Below, piece after piece: positions 1-6,319 of a stretch of 30,694 bases of DNA (position 1 is the first letter of the stretch; every line of letters starts with the position of its first letter). The notes under the pieces are model-generated. The model ran no database searches, was not told where the DNA came from, and saw nothing but the letters and a program-made list of their open reading frames with translations. The position numbers were made by a program, and so were the translations under genes. This stretch comes from a virus: positions 1 through 30,694 of the IMG/VR virus record IMGVR_UViG_3300031785_000034, one strand, 5' to 3'.

Positions 1-1
1 C

Positions 2-130
2 ATTATTATGGCATGTGAAAACGGAGAGTGCGTTGTCTATGAAGAATACGACAAATCAAAATACATCAAACTCCTTGGAGAATACATTAGAAAGTTTGTT
101 GGAGATAAACTGGAACTCTATGGAACCTAA
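2..130 (+). CDS. 3' end of an unidentified gene (or a 40-residue protein)
   Basis: An open frame enters from the left edge and stops with TAA at 128-130. The visible C-terminus has 42 residues, is charged and aromatic, and ends KLELYGT. It overlaps the start of gp33 by 11 bases, a typical phage junction, and this argues that the frame is real and that gp33 does not begin further upstream. An ATG at 8 could start a self-contained 40-residue protein, but there is too little upstream sequence to decide. I do not recognise the family. Confidence 0.5.
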   Translation: MIMACENGECVVYEEYDKSKYIKLLGEYIRKFVGDKLELYGT

Positions 131-380
131 CAAAGAACTAGAAAAAGCTATTGCGAATAAATTTGTTACTCCTCAGAAGTTTGCGATGGATATTGAGAAA
201 ATTGTGGTTGATGAAGAACTCAATTATATTGATGCAATCATACACTATTGCGAAATAAACAATATTGAGGTAGAATCAGTAACGAAACTCATATCTAAAC
301 CTTTGAAAGAGAGATTAAAGTGGGATGCAATTCGTCTTAACTTTATGAAAAAGACTTCAAGGGCAAAATTACCTTTATAA
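120..380 (+). CDS. 33: gp33-like late promoter transcription accessory protein
   Basis: In T4, gp33 is the co-activator that bridges host RNA polymerase and the sliding clamp so that the gp55 sigma-like protein can start late transcription. The 86-residue product from ATG 120 matches the usual size of cyanophage gp33. It has the pattern I associate with them: a middle segment reading YIDAIIHYCEINNIEVESV, then KLISKPLKERLKWDA, and a basic C-terminus KKTSRAKLPL. The frame is open back to a GTG at 15, but the extra 35 residues are Asn/Thr/Ser-rich and lie over the end of the upstream gene, so ATG 120 is preferred. Its stop overlaps the next ATG (TAATG). Its place just before gp59 and gp32 fits T4 synteny. 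The assignment rests on motif memory and order, not on a database search. Confidence 0.7.
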   Translation: MEPNKELEKAIANKFVTPQKFAMDIEKIVVDEELNYIDAIIHYCEINNIEVESVTKLISKPLKERLKWDAIRLNFMKKTSRAKLPL

Positions 381-583
381 TGAAAAAATCAGAGTTGATA
401 CACTGGCGACTTCAAGCGATGCTTCGTGAACATTCTTTCAGTGATTTAAAATACTTAGGTGTCAGACCCGATAGTATCGGTATGCCACAACACTGGTATA
501 TGATAGGTGATAATGAGGTTCCTTGTGACTCAATTACAGAATTAGAAAGTGAAGATGTTGAAGAGGAAAGTGACACCGTTTGA
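380..583 (+). CDS. small conserved-type hypothetical protein
   Basis: A 67-residue acidic protein. Its start overlaps the gp33 stop by one base (TAATG) and its end overlaps gp59, so it sits in a tightly coupled gp33-gp59 transcript. The middle has a GVRPDSIGMPQHWYMIGD stretch suggesting a small beta fold, and the C-terminus is very acidic (ELESEDVEEESDTV). There is no signal peptide or membrane segment. I do not recognise a family. A role with the replication or late-transcription proteins is suggested only by position. Confidence 0.6.
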   Translation: MKKSELIHWRLQAMLREHSFSDLKYLGVRPDSIGMPQHWYMIGDNEVPCDSITELESEDVEEESDTV

Positions 584-1166
584 AACATATCAAACTTATC
601 TTTCTATGAAAAGTCATTTTACAAATCGTAAGTATGACTTCTTTAAATATGGTGGTAAATCCCGTGCCACAGTAACTGCTTTTAATCGAAGAAAAGACAA
701 ATACTGGTTTGAGAAAACTTCCCGTAAGTATTCTGATGGTCAGATTGTCGATTTTCTTCTTGCCAACTTTGTAACATCAACAAACCCAGAAAACTTATGG
801 ATTGGAGAAATTATAAATTCTGGCGAAAGAAATTACTCAGAGTGGATGAAAACACAACAGAGTTTAACTTACTTGTTCAAAGAACAATCAGAGAGATTGC
901 TATCAGAGAACGAATTAGACGAAGTATTCAACTGCTCCAAGGGACACCCAAAAATACTCAAGAAACACTTGGGTGGAGAACTAAACTTAGAAGTCTTGGT
1001 AATTTACGAAAAAATCTTTTCTTTCGTAAAAAACTTTGACAAGAAACTTGACGACCCTGTATGGGAAACCGTAAAGATGAAAATTAACAAGTATAGTCCT
1101 TTCATAAATATTAATGTGTTTCAATACAAAAAATTAATTATGGAGGTTATTCGTAATGGCTCTTAG
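549..1166 (+). CDS. 59: gp59-like loader of gp41 DNA helicase
   Basis: gp59 in T4 binds fork DNA and gp32-coated single strands and loads the gp41 replicative helicase. The product has 205 residues (T4 gp59 is about 217) and shows the family-like start TPFETYQTYLSMKSHF followed by RKYDFFKYGGK, then RRKDKYWFEKTSRKY, which corresponds to the T4 gp59 segment RRDKYFFQKLSEKY. The protein is basic and mostly helical, with no ATPase motif. The order gp33-gp59-gp32 is as in T4. The start is uncertain: ATG 549, ATG 555 and GTG 570 are all possible and overlap the previous gene, and the homologous part begins around residue 9. The end overlaps the next gene by 11 bases. Confidence 0.82.
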   Translation: MKMLKRKVTPFETYQTYLSMKSHFTNRKYDFFKYGGKSRATVTAFNRRKDKYWFEKTSRKYSDGQIVDFLLANFVTSTNPENLWIGEIINSGERNYSEWMKTQQSLTYLFKEQSERLLSENELDEVFNCSKGHPKILKKHLGGELNLEVLVIYEKIFSFVKNFDKKLDDPVWETVKMKINKYSPFININVFQYKKLIMEVIRNGS

Positions 1167-1341
1167 TAATGATGAAGTGCTTGGAAATCTTAAATCTCAA
1201 CTCAAAGAAGTATCGGGTCAATTAAATCAATTAACTGAAACTCGTCTTAAACTTCTAGGAGCAATTGATGTCCTCGAACAAATCGAGGAAAGTAAAACGG
1301 AACCAGTACAACCCGAAGTTGTGGAGACTAAGAAGAAATGA
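1156..1341 (+). CDS. small helical hypothetical protein between gp59 and DUF1825 gene
   Basis: A 61-residue protein, predominantly one amphipathic helix (VLGNLKSQLKEVSGQLNQL through VLEQIEE) with heptad-like leucine spacing, so a short coiled coil is likely, followed by a Glu/Val/Pro/Lys-rich tail. It overlaps gp59 by 11 bases. A GGAGG-like ribosome site (tatggaggttattcgt) stands about 10 bases before its ATG. Its stop overlaps the next ATG (ATGA). No function can be assigned. Coiled-coil proteins of this size in replication operons may act as oligomerisation partners, but that is inference. Confidence 0.6.
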   Translation: MALSNDEVLGNLKSQLKEVSGQLNQLTETRLKLLGAIDVLEQIEESKTEPVQPEVVETKKK

Positions 1342-1664
1342 GATTTTTTGATTCGGAAATAGTCCGAGAAGAATTATCTGAAATCAATCGACTACAAACT
1401 AGCATCTATGGTAAGATGTTTGGTTTTGGTTTTCTAAGTCCTACTGACCGAAAGGAACATGTAGATAAATTGCAAACTCTATTAGAGAAGCAAAAAACGA
1501 TGTGGACTCGATTATCTTTATCAGATGATCCAGAAGCAAAAGAAATGAAAAATCAATTGCGAAAGTCCTTACAGGGTATGGGTTTCCCAGAGGGAACCGA
1601 TATGCCATCTATTTTTAATGCAATGGATGAAACCATTGGCAAACTCAAAGAGAGTGTTGACTAA
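1338..1664 (+). CDS. DUF1825 family protein (cyanobacterial type)
   Basis: A 108-residue helical protein beginning MRFFDSEIVREELSEI and ending with MPSIFNAMDETIGKLKES. This matches what I know of DUF1825: an N-terminal FFxSEIVxxE motif, a middle helix of the form ExMxxLLxKQKxMWxRxxLSDD, and a C-terminal helix with xMFxxMxxTLxxMK. DUF1825 is characteristic of cyanobacteria and their T4-like phages and its function is unknown. It is coupled to the preceding gene by ATGA and lies directly upstream of the gp32 promoter. That promoter's -35 box lies over its last codons. Presence here supports a cyanophage origin. Confidence 0.75.
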   Translation: MRFFDSEIVREELSEINRLQTSIYGKMFGFGFLSPTDRKEHVDKLQTLLEKQKTMWTRLSLSDDPEAKEMKNQLRKSLQGMGFPEGTDMPSIFNAMDETIGKLKESVD

Positions 1665-1685
1665 TTAATCTATCTTTGTTATAAT
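1657..1685 (+). promoter_or_regulatory. sigma70-type early promoter of gp32
   Basis: TTGACT at 1657-1662 and TATAAT at 1680-1685 are separated by 17 bases, with a TG one base before the -10 (extended -10). The -35 overlaps the end of the DUF1825 gene. Transcription would start near 1691, giving a leader of about 30 bases with a GAGGTAA ribosome site before gp32. This would let host polymerase make gp32 independently of the upstream operon. Confidence 0.75.
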
Positions 1686-1723
1686 ACAAACAATCCCCCG
1701 ATCAAATTATCCGAGGTAATCCT

Positions 1724-2620
1724 ATGTCTTTTAAAGACCTAAAAAAACAATCTAAGCTTGGCTCTTTGACTGCAAAGTTAGTTAAAGAAGTTGAGAAAAT
1801 GAATAATAACGGTGCGTCTGGTGACGAACGCACATGGAAGTTAGATGTAGATAAAAGTGGTAATGGATATGCTGTTATCCGTTTCTTACCTGCACCCGAA
1901 GGTGAGGATCTACCCTTTGTAAAACTATACTCCCATGCCTTTCAAGGTCCTGGTGGTTGGTATATTGAAAACTCTCTGACATCACTTGGTCAGAAAGATC
2001 CTGTTTCTGAGTATAACACCCAACTCTGGAACAATGGCACAGATGCAGGAAAAGAAACAGCACGGAAGCAAAAACGTAAACTCACTTACATGAGTAACAT
2101 TTACGTTGTGAAAGATCCAGCAAATCCAGAAAACGAGGGCAAAGTGTTCTTGTTCAAGTATGGTAAAAAAATATTTGACAAACTCACTGCAGCGATGCAA
2201 CCTGAGTTTGAGGATGAGGAAGCAATTGATCCATTTGATTTCTGGCAAGGTGCAAACTTCAAGTTGAAGGCAAAGAACGTAGCAGGATACAGAAACTATG
2301 ATAGTTCTGAGTTCGCTGCAGTAAGTCCACTACTTGATGATGACGATGCTCTCGAAGCATTATGGAAGAAACAATTCTCACTCGCAGAGATTGTTGCACC
2401 CGAACAGTTCAAAACATATGAAGAACTGAAGAAAAGATTAGAGTACGTTCTTGGAAGCAAGAGACCTGCTCAAGATCCAGAAGTCTTCGATGAAGATGAT
2501 GATCGTGGTGAAGCAGAAGAGTTAGTGACTGCTGCTGTATCCGCAACTCCAACTACCTCAACGGTAGACAAAGACGAGGATGATGCATTATCCTACTTTG
2601 CGAAACTCGCAGAAGAATAA
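1724..2620 (+). CDS. 32: gp32 single-stranded DNA-binding protein
   Basis: gp32 coats single-stranded DNA in replication, recombination and repair and binds gp59. The 298-residue product follows the T4 gp32 plan. The basic N-terminus (KDLKKQSKLGSLTAKL) is the cooperativity region. The OB-fold core includes WKLDVDKSGNGYAVIRFLPAP, GWYIENS, KRKLTYMSNIYVVKDPANP and EGKVFLFKYGKKIFDKL. The C-terminal third is acidic (FDEDDDRGEAEE) and ends YFAKLAEE, the partner-binding tail. Unlike T4 gp32, there is no cysteine anywhere in the protein. The segment where T4 has its zinc-binding Cys cluster reads NSLTSLGQKDPVSEYN, so the structural zinc is lost. It has its own sigma70 promoter and ends before tandem repeats and a terminator. 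Confidence 0.93.
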   Translation: MSFKDLKKQSKLGSLTAKLVKEVEKMNNNGASGDERTWKLDVDKSGNGYAVIRFLPAPEGEDLPFVKLYSHAFQGPGGWYIENSLTSLGQKDPVSEYNTQLWNNGTDAGKETARKQKRKLTYMSNIYVVKDPANPENEGKVFLFKYGKKIFDKLTAAMQPEFEDEEAIDPFDFWQGANFKLKAKNVAGYRNYDSSEFAAVSPLLDDDDALEALWKKQFSLAEIVAPEQFKTYEELKKRLEYVLGSKRPAQDPEVFDEDDDRGEAEELVTAAVSATPTTSTVDKDEDDALSYFAKLAEE

Positions 2621-2628
2621 TAACGTAA

Positions 2629-2783
2629 GTAAGTATTCAAGAGAAAAAACTCTCGTTAGTTTTCAACTTCAAATACTCAGTTAGTATTCAAGTCATAAAA
2701 CTTTTTATTAGTTTTCAAAGTGAAATGCTCAGTTAGTATTCAAGAGATAAAACTCTAATTAGTTTTCAAATTCAAATACTCAG
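2629..2783 (+). repeat. three imperfect 51-52 bp tandem repeats in the gp32 3' UTR
   Basis: Units start at 2629, 2680 and 2732. Each reads GTTAGTATTCAAG (first copy GTAAGTATTCAAG), then a short A-rich hairpin loop, then TTAGTTTTCAA, then AAATACTCA (AAATGCTCA in copy 2). Each unit holds a small inverted repeat with different arms: AGAG/CTCT in copies 1 and 3, AAGT/ACTT in copy 2. At each unit boundary AATACT or AATGCT faces AGTATT and can pair, the variant keeping a G-U pair. The repeats are non-coding, between the gp32 stop and its terminator. Confidence 0.85.
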
Positions 2784-2807
2784 AAGAGGTCGAAAGACCT
2801 CTTTTTT
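2784..2807 (+). terminator. Rho-independent terminator of gp32
   Basis: An 8-bp stem AAGAGGTC / GACCTCTT is closed by a GAAA tetraloop (GNRA type) and followed by TTTT. The last T residues overlap the stop codon of the convergent gp53 gene. The opposite strand lacks a good U-tract, so this works mainly on the gp32 transcript. Confidence 0.93.
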
Positions 2808-3453
2808 ATGGAAGTGTTATATTTGTATTTTCTGTTTGTATTAATCTTTGATCTATAAATTCTGATGACTCTTCATATGTCATTATTTGTCTTATATCAT
2901 TGATAAATTCTTGTAAATATTCTTCCCTTAAGATAAAAATACTTCTTTTTTTATCATTTAAACGTGTTTCGTATTCAAAATTACTTATTCCAATCACTGG
3001 ATTTAATGTTGCTGTTGGTGTGTTTGGATTTGGTATTGTAAAGTTGCTGTCAACAACTTTTCCTTTTTCTAAGATAGTAACACCATCAGAGTTTTTAACT
3101 TCGGTTGTTTCAAAAAATCTTGGTGAATTTAACGCATCACCATATTTTTTAAAAGCATAGTTGTATAAATCTCTATCCTCTAACGGCCATTCATTTCTAA
3201 CATTTATAATGCCCGCTGTTGTTAAAACCACCCAATCAAACTGAGCGTTACCATATAAATCCTCTGCCACAGTATCAGGTCTTGCACCCATTGGTATTTC
3301 ATACTTATCAAATACAGTAAAGTTATTCTGTAAATCATCTCTTAATTTAGCACGACGAAATATATTTTTCACCTCTACATAATCGAGAGATGACATCTTA
3401 TCTGATAAAAAAGATGGATATCTTAAATCTGGTAACTCTCTAAAGTATCCCAT
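2806..3453 (-). CDS. 53: gp53 baseplate wedge subunit
   Basis: gp53 is the last wedge component in T4, joining wedges around the hub. The 215-residue product has the gp53 signature: N-terminal FRELPDLRYPSF, then VKNIFRRAKLRDDLQNNFTVFDKYEIPMGARPDTVAEDLYGNAQFDWVVLTTAGIINVRNEWPL, the conserved LysM-like segment 'G.RPDTVAEDLYG.A..DWVVL...'. The C-terminal part after about residue 115 is less conserved. Its ATG overlaps the stop of the upstream gp48-like gene (TAATG), so the two are translationally coupled. T4 also places gp53 next to gp4. It converges on gp32. Confidence 0.88.
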   Translation of the reverse strand: MGYFRELPDLRYPSFLSDKMSSLDYVEVKNIFRRAKLRDDLQNNFTVFDKYEIPMGARPDTVAEDLYGNAQFDWVVLTTAGIINVRNEWPLEDRDLYNYAFKKYGDALNSPRFFETTEVKNSDGVTILEKGKVVDSNFTIPNPNTPTATLNPVIGISNFEYETRLNDKKRSIFILREEYLQEFINDIRQIMTYEESSEFIDQRLIQTENTNITLP

Positions 3454-4841
3454 TAGTAACCTACTGCCTCTGTTCCTGGTTGTGCATCATAGTCAATATC
3501 ATATATTGGTTGTATCTCTTTGAATGATAAATCTAGAATCATTGAGACTGGAGTTCCATCATCATAAGTTGCATATACTCCTTCACCAGTGTATGTTGTT
3601 TGAACATCCGTTAAGAAACATTGTTTAAATTTATTCAAAAACGGGTGGTTTTTTGTTCCTGTTCGATATCTTAATTTAAACACGTTTGGAGTTTTTAGAA
3701 ACCAATTACCTGATGCTAGTGTACCACCTTGTGCTTGTGGAGCCATGTTTCTTTTGAAAGCACGTATTATTAATCTAACTTGCTCTGATTCTTTTTGATT
3801 ACGAGGTGTAAATTTAAATGAAAATCTAAAATTACGAAGTGTCGGACCACCAAATAATAATTCCATATTTGGATTTAAAATTTCACCATTTCCTCTTGCG
3901 AGCAATTGGTTAGTGGTTACATTAGCACCAAAAATATTAACAGCTTTTGAAGCAAGAAATTTAGTTATAGCATCAGTTGCTGCAGGAACACTACCTGCAC
4001 CCTCGATTGTTGTTTGTTTTGCTTTATTCATCACTTCACCAAGTTGACCAACAGCAGCTGCAGGTTTATTAAAATCAACAATAGTTGACATTGCACCCTC
4101 TGCAAATTCAACTCCAGCGGCAGCAAGTCCATTTAAAGTTGATGTATCAAATTGAACATTATTTGTGTCTGCTAAATTAGCGGGTATAGGTAATAAAATC
4201 GTTCCATCATTAACAAGAGGTTTCGTGGATAATCTGTTAGTTCCCCTTACTCCAGCCCTATTGGTCAATCTACTTCCTGTAACATAACGATTATTTCCAC
4301 CAGGCACTGATGCATAAGTTGAACCAATTGGAACATATTTTTCAATATCAATCTGTAAATAATCTGTATGCTCTGTCAAAGACTCTAAAGGGTATCGAAG
4401 AATACCACCACTTTTTCTTGTTGAATATCTTTGTAATCTTTTGAATCTTGTTTTATCTATTTCTTTTCTTCTTGCCTCTGCAACTTGGGTGGTTGTTTTT
4501 TGCTCTGCTGCTGTTAATGGTTTTCCTTGCCTATCTTTTGATATTGCGTTTTCCTCATCTAATAGAAAATTACCCGTATTTGGATTAATAGGTCTACCAG
4601 TTGCAGTATCATAAGTTATGCCACCAGACTCATAAGTTCCTAGACTTCCAACATCTGCATTATTTTCATTGCTAGATATAGCTGCAGCGACTTTTTCAGA
4701 ACCAAAAAGAGTTTGATTTTTAATTCTATTATTACCTACCTTTTTATCAAATTCTTCATCTGCGTCACTACCATAATATACAGCTGATGCAATTGTACCA
4801 CCTGCTAATAATATTAATGCTGATGTTGTAAAGACTGCCAT
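3453..4841 (-). CDS. 48: gp48-like baseplate tail tube cap protein
   Basis: A 462-residue structural protein. The N-terminus has a hydrophobic stretch (VFTTSALILLAGGTIASAVYYG). The diagnostic part is the C-terminal half: FGGPTLRNFRFSFKFTPRNQ, then ESEQVRLIIRAFKRNM, GNWFLKTPNVFKLRYRTG, and the final VSMILDLSFKEIQPIYDIDY. This 'R.F.F.F.F.PR...E...V..II..FK' plus 'L.F.E..PI' pattern belongs to the T4 gp48/gp54 tail-tube-related family, in which the C-terminal fold resembles the tube protein and caps the hub. It is longer than T4 gp48 (about 364 residues), mainly through a low-complexity region around residues 90-240. gp54 is the alternative name. A late-promoter motif lies 14 bases upstream. Confidence 0.72.
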   Translation of the reverse strand: MAVFTTSALILLAGGTIASAVYYGSDADEEFDKKVGNNRIKNQTLFGSEKVAAAISSNENNADVGSLGTYESGGITYDTATGRPINPNTGNFLLDEENAISKDRQGKPLTAAEQKTTTQVAEARRKEIDKTRFKRLQRYSTRKSGGILRYPLESLTEHTDYLQIDIEKYVPIGSTYASVPGGNNRYVTGSRLTNRAGVRGTNRLSTKPLVNDGTILLPIPANLADTNNVQFDTSTLNGLAAAGVEFAEGAMSTIVDFNKPAAAVGQLGEVMNKAKQTTIEGAGSVPAATDAITKFLASKAVNIFGANVTTNQLLARGNGEILNPNMELLFGGPTLRNFRFSFKFTPRNQKESEQVRLIIRAFKRNMAPQAQGGTLASGNWFLKTPNVFKLRYRTGTKNHPFLNKFKQCFLTDVQTTYTGEGVYATYDDGTPVSMILDLSFKEIQPIYDIDYDAQPGTEAVGY

Positions 4842-4849
4842 ATATTTTT

Positions 4850-5200
4850 TTAGTTATTTATACGAAATTTTGCAAATGGTATTGTATTTAGGTCTTGTAA
4901 CTCTTCATTTGTGACTTGATAGAGTTGACTTGCCACTTCTTGAAAGGTATATTGACGAGATTGACCCCAATGAAAGTTGATTCCTTTGAATCCCCAATCG
5001 AATACACTGGTTACAGCAACTAAAGGATTTTGGTCATATCTAATATTAGGTGTTGATGGTTGATATGCAAATACATATATCTTACCAACTTCTGGAATTG
5101 ATGTTACACTATCACCAAGTGCTCCCATAATATCAATTAATAACTCATCAGCATCTTCACTGCCAATGAGATTGTCTACAAGTGGTGCGATACGACTCAT
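4850..5200 (-). CDS. conserved hypothetical structural-module protein
   Basis: A 116-residue protein coupled to gp4 by an ATGA overlap and ending just before gp48. Its N-terminus is acidic and helical (GSEDADELLIDIMGALGD). The rest is aromatic and probably beta-rich, with YVFAYQPSTPNIRYDQNPLVAVTSVFDWGFKGINFHWGQSRQYTF followed by a YQVTNEEL helix. The Tyr/Trp/Phe-dense centre and its place between gp4 and gp48 suggest a small baseplate or neck component, but I cannot name a T4 counterpart. There are no membrane segments. Confidence 0.6.
   Translation of the reverse strand: MSRIAPLVDNLIGSEDADELLIDIMGALGDSVTSIPEVGKIYVFAYQPSTPNIRYDQNPLVAVTSVFDWGFKGINFHWGQSRQYTFQEVASQLYQVTNEELQDLNTIPFAKFRINN
4855..4862 (-). 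promoter_or_regulatory. T4-type late promoter motif before gp48
   Basis: TATAAATA on the minus strand, 21 bases from motif start to the gp48 ATG at 4841. It lies over the last codons of the preceding gene. The exact match to the T4 late core and its position make a late promoter likely. Confidence 0.6.
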
Positions 5201-5634
5201 TTGATTCCCAGTTCTTTTTCAGTCATGACTTTAAATTCCCATAATCGGTCTTCACAAAACTCAGTTGCTGCTTTCCACTTTGCTTGATTCTTAGCGTATT
5301 CATAAACCTCTCTTAAATAACCCTTTGTTTGTCTTTTTGGTTTTTTAGGTTTCATAGTTTGTTTAAGTGGTTTTACCTCTATTAAATATCTTTTGACACG
5401 ACCAGTGTTTTCTTCAACCTTTATATAAAAGTCAGGAAAGTATCTGTGAACTTTATTATCTACAGGAGAACGATACGGTAATGCTATCTCCTCACTTCCC
5501 CATTCTAGTATTTTATCATTTTTATCACAATAGACCATGAATTTTCTCTCCCAAAGTGATCTATAAATAATATTTGTAGGATCACCTTTATACTTATTAG
5601 GATAGGAAGGATAATATTTTCCTTTATATGACAT
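5197..5634 (-). CDS. 4: gp4 head completion protein (PD-(D/E)XK nuclease-like)
   Basis: T4 gp4 acts on filled heads before tail joining and has a restriction-endonuclease-like fold. From the ATG at 5634 the product has 145 residues, close to T4 gp4. Conserved features are YRSLWERKFMVYCD (with E29), ILEWGSEEIALPYRSPVD, then HRYFPDFYI with D68 and YLIEVKP with E86 and K88, the D...ExK catalytic signature shared with TnsA-like and Vsr-like nucleases. A second in-frame start five codons upstream (5649) would add MLFLF and is not preferred. It is the first gene of a leftward late operon with gp48 and gp53, opposite the tube-family gene. Confidence 0.85.
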   Translation of the reverse strand: MSYKGKYYPSYPNKYKGDPTNIIYRSLWERKFMVYCDKNDKILEWGSEEIALPYRSPVDNKVHRYFPDFYIKVEENTGRVKRYLIEVKPLKQTMKPKKPKRQTKGYLREVYEYAKNQAKWKAATEFCEDRLWEFKVMTEKELGIK

Positions 5635-5663
5635 AAATAGAAACAACAATCATACTTATTTAG
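5632..5663. promoter_or_regulatory. divergent late promoter region between gp4 and the tube-family gene
   Basis: On the + strand CATAAATA (5632-5639) lies 33 bases before the GTG start at 5665. On the - strand CTAAATAA (5663-5656) lies 29 bases before the gp4 ATG at 5634. Both resemble the T4 late core at the spacing seen elsewhere in the window. They form a compact back-to-back pair in a 30-base intergenic gap. Confidence 0.5.
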
Positions 5664-5664
5664 A

Positions 5665-6279
5665 GTGGCAGAGACAACAGTACAAGCATATAATCAATCA
5701 ATCGCTAATCGACTTGTGGGTCCATTAGCACAGACAAATCATTTTTTAGTTACATTTTCAACTCTTACTCCAAGTGTTGAATCATATTTAGCGAGATATA
5801 CAAAAATAAGAAATGTAAAAGAATTCTTATCTAGAAGAGCTGGTATTCTTTGTAGTGATGCTTCATTACCTACATCTACATTAGCAACTGCAGAGGTGAA
5901 GGACAACTTCATGGGTATTCCACAACAGTATGCTCACACAAGATTTTACACCGACATTGATTTTTCTTTTTATATTGATGAGGATTATACCCTTTTAAAA
6001 ATATTTGAGGGATGGATGGAGTACATATCTAGTGGTTCAAATAGTTTTGCAAGACAAGATGACCAAGCTTATTATAGAAGAATGCAATATCCAGACTCAT
6101 ACAAATGTAATAATATGTTCATCAATAAATTTGAAAAAAATTATAAGAGAACCTTAAGATACAGATTTGTTAACGTATTTCCAAAAGCAATAAATCCTGT
6201 GCCTGTTTCATATGGTGCAGCTGATATATTGAAAGTATCTGTATCGTTTAATTTTGACCGCTATATAGTAAACGGTTAG
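5665..6279 (+). CDS. tail tube family protein (gp19/gp54/gp3-like)
   Basis: A 204-residue protein with the beta-rich pattern of T4-like tube proteins: NHFLVTF near residue 26, CSDASLPTSTLATAEV around 73-88, the segment GIPQQYAHTRFYTDIDFSFYIDEDYTLLKIFEGWMEYI around 94-132, YYRRMQYPDSY, and a closing ILKVSVSFNFDRYIV. 'LP....A......G....A..R.Y.....TF..D..Y..L..FE.W...I' is shared by gp19 tube monomers and by related tube-end proteins. Its size fits gp19 or gp3. Its position by gp4 and the hub genes is closer to gp3 or gp54 in T4 order. The start is GTG and the next internal ATG would remove conserved sequence. It begins the rightward late block. Confidence 0.7.
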   Translation: MAETTVQAYNQSIANRLVGPLAQTNHFLVTFSTLTPSVESYLARYTKIRNVKEFLSRRAGILCSDASLPTSTLATAEVKDNFMGIPQQYAHTRFYTDIDFSFYIDEDYTLLKIFEGWMEYISSGSNSFARQDDQAYYRRMQYPDSYKCNNMFINKFEKNYKRTLRYRFVNVFPKAINPVPVSYGAADILKVSVSFNFDRYIVNG

Positions 6280-6287
6280 AAAACCCA

Positions 6288-6295
6288 TATAAATA
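6288..6295 (+). promoter_or_regulatory. late promoter motif before gp26
   Basis: TATAAATA, an exact T4 late core, in the 40-base gap before gp26. It is 32 bases from motif start to ATG 6320. It would drive the gp26-to-gp5 hub and tape-measure run. Confidence 0.65.
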
Positions 6296-6319
6296 ATTTT
6301 ACTGAATTGATAATTCATT

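Noticed and set aside
15-119. N-terminal extension of gp33 from GTG 15
   Set aside because: It covers the C-terminal codons of another open frame (2-130), is low-complexity Asn/Thr/Ser, and makes gp33 longer than expected. ATG 120 overlaps the upstream stop neatly.
797-1039. 80-residue + strand frame inside gp59
   Set aside because: Arg/Leu-rich shadow frame within a recognised gene, with no ribosome site or family features.
1875-2248. Two antisense frames across gp32
   Set aside because: Shadows of a highly conserved gene, with no promoter or recognisable product.
2629-2783. CRISPR array or attachment site
   Set aside because: The 51-52 bp units are contiguous and imperfect, without unique spacers, and there is no integrase or tRNA nearby.
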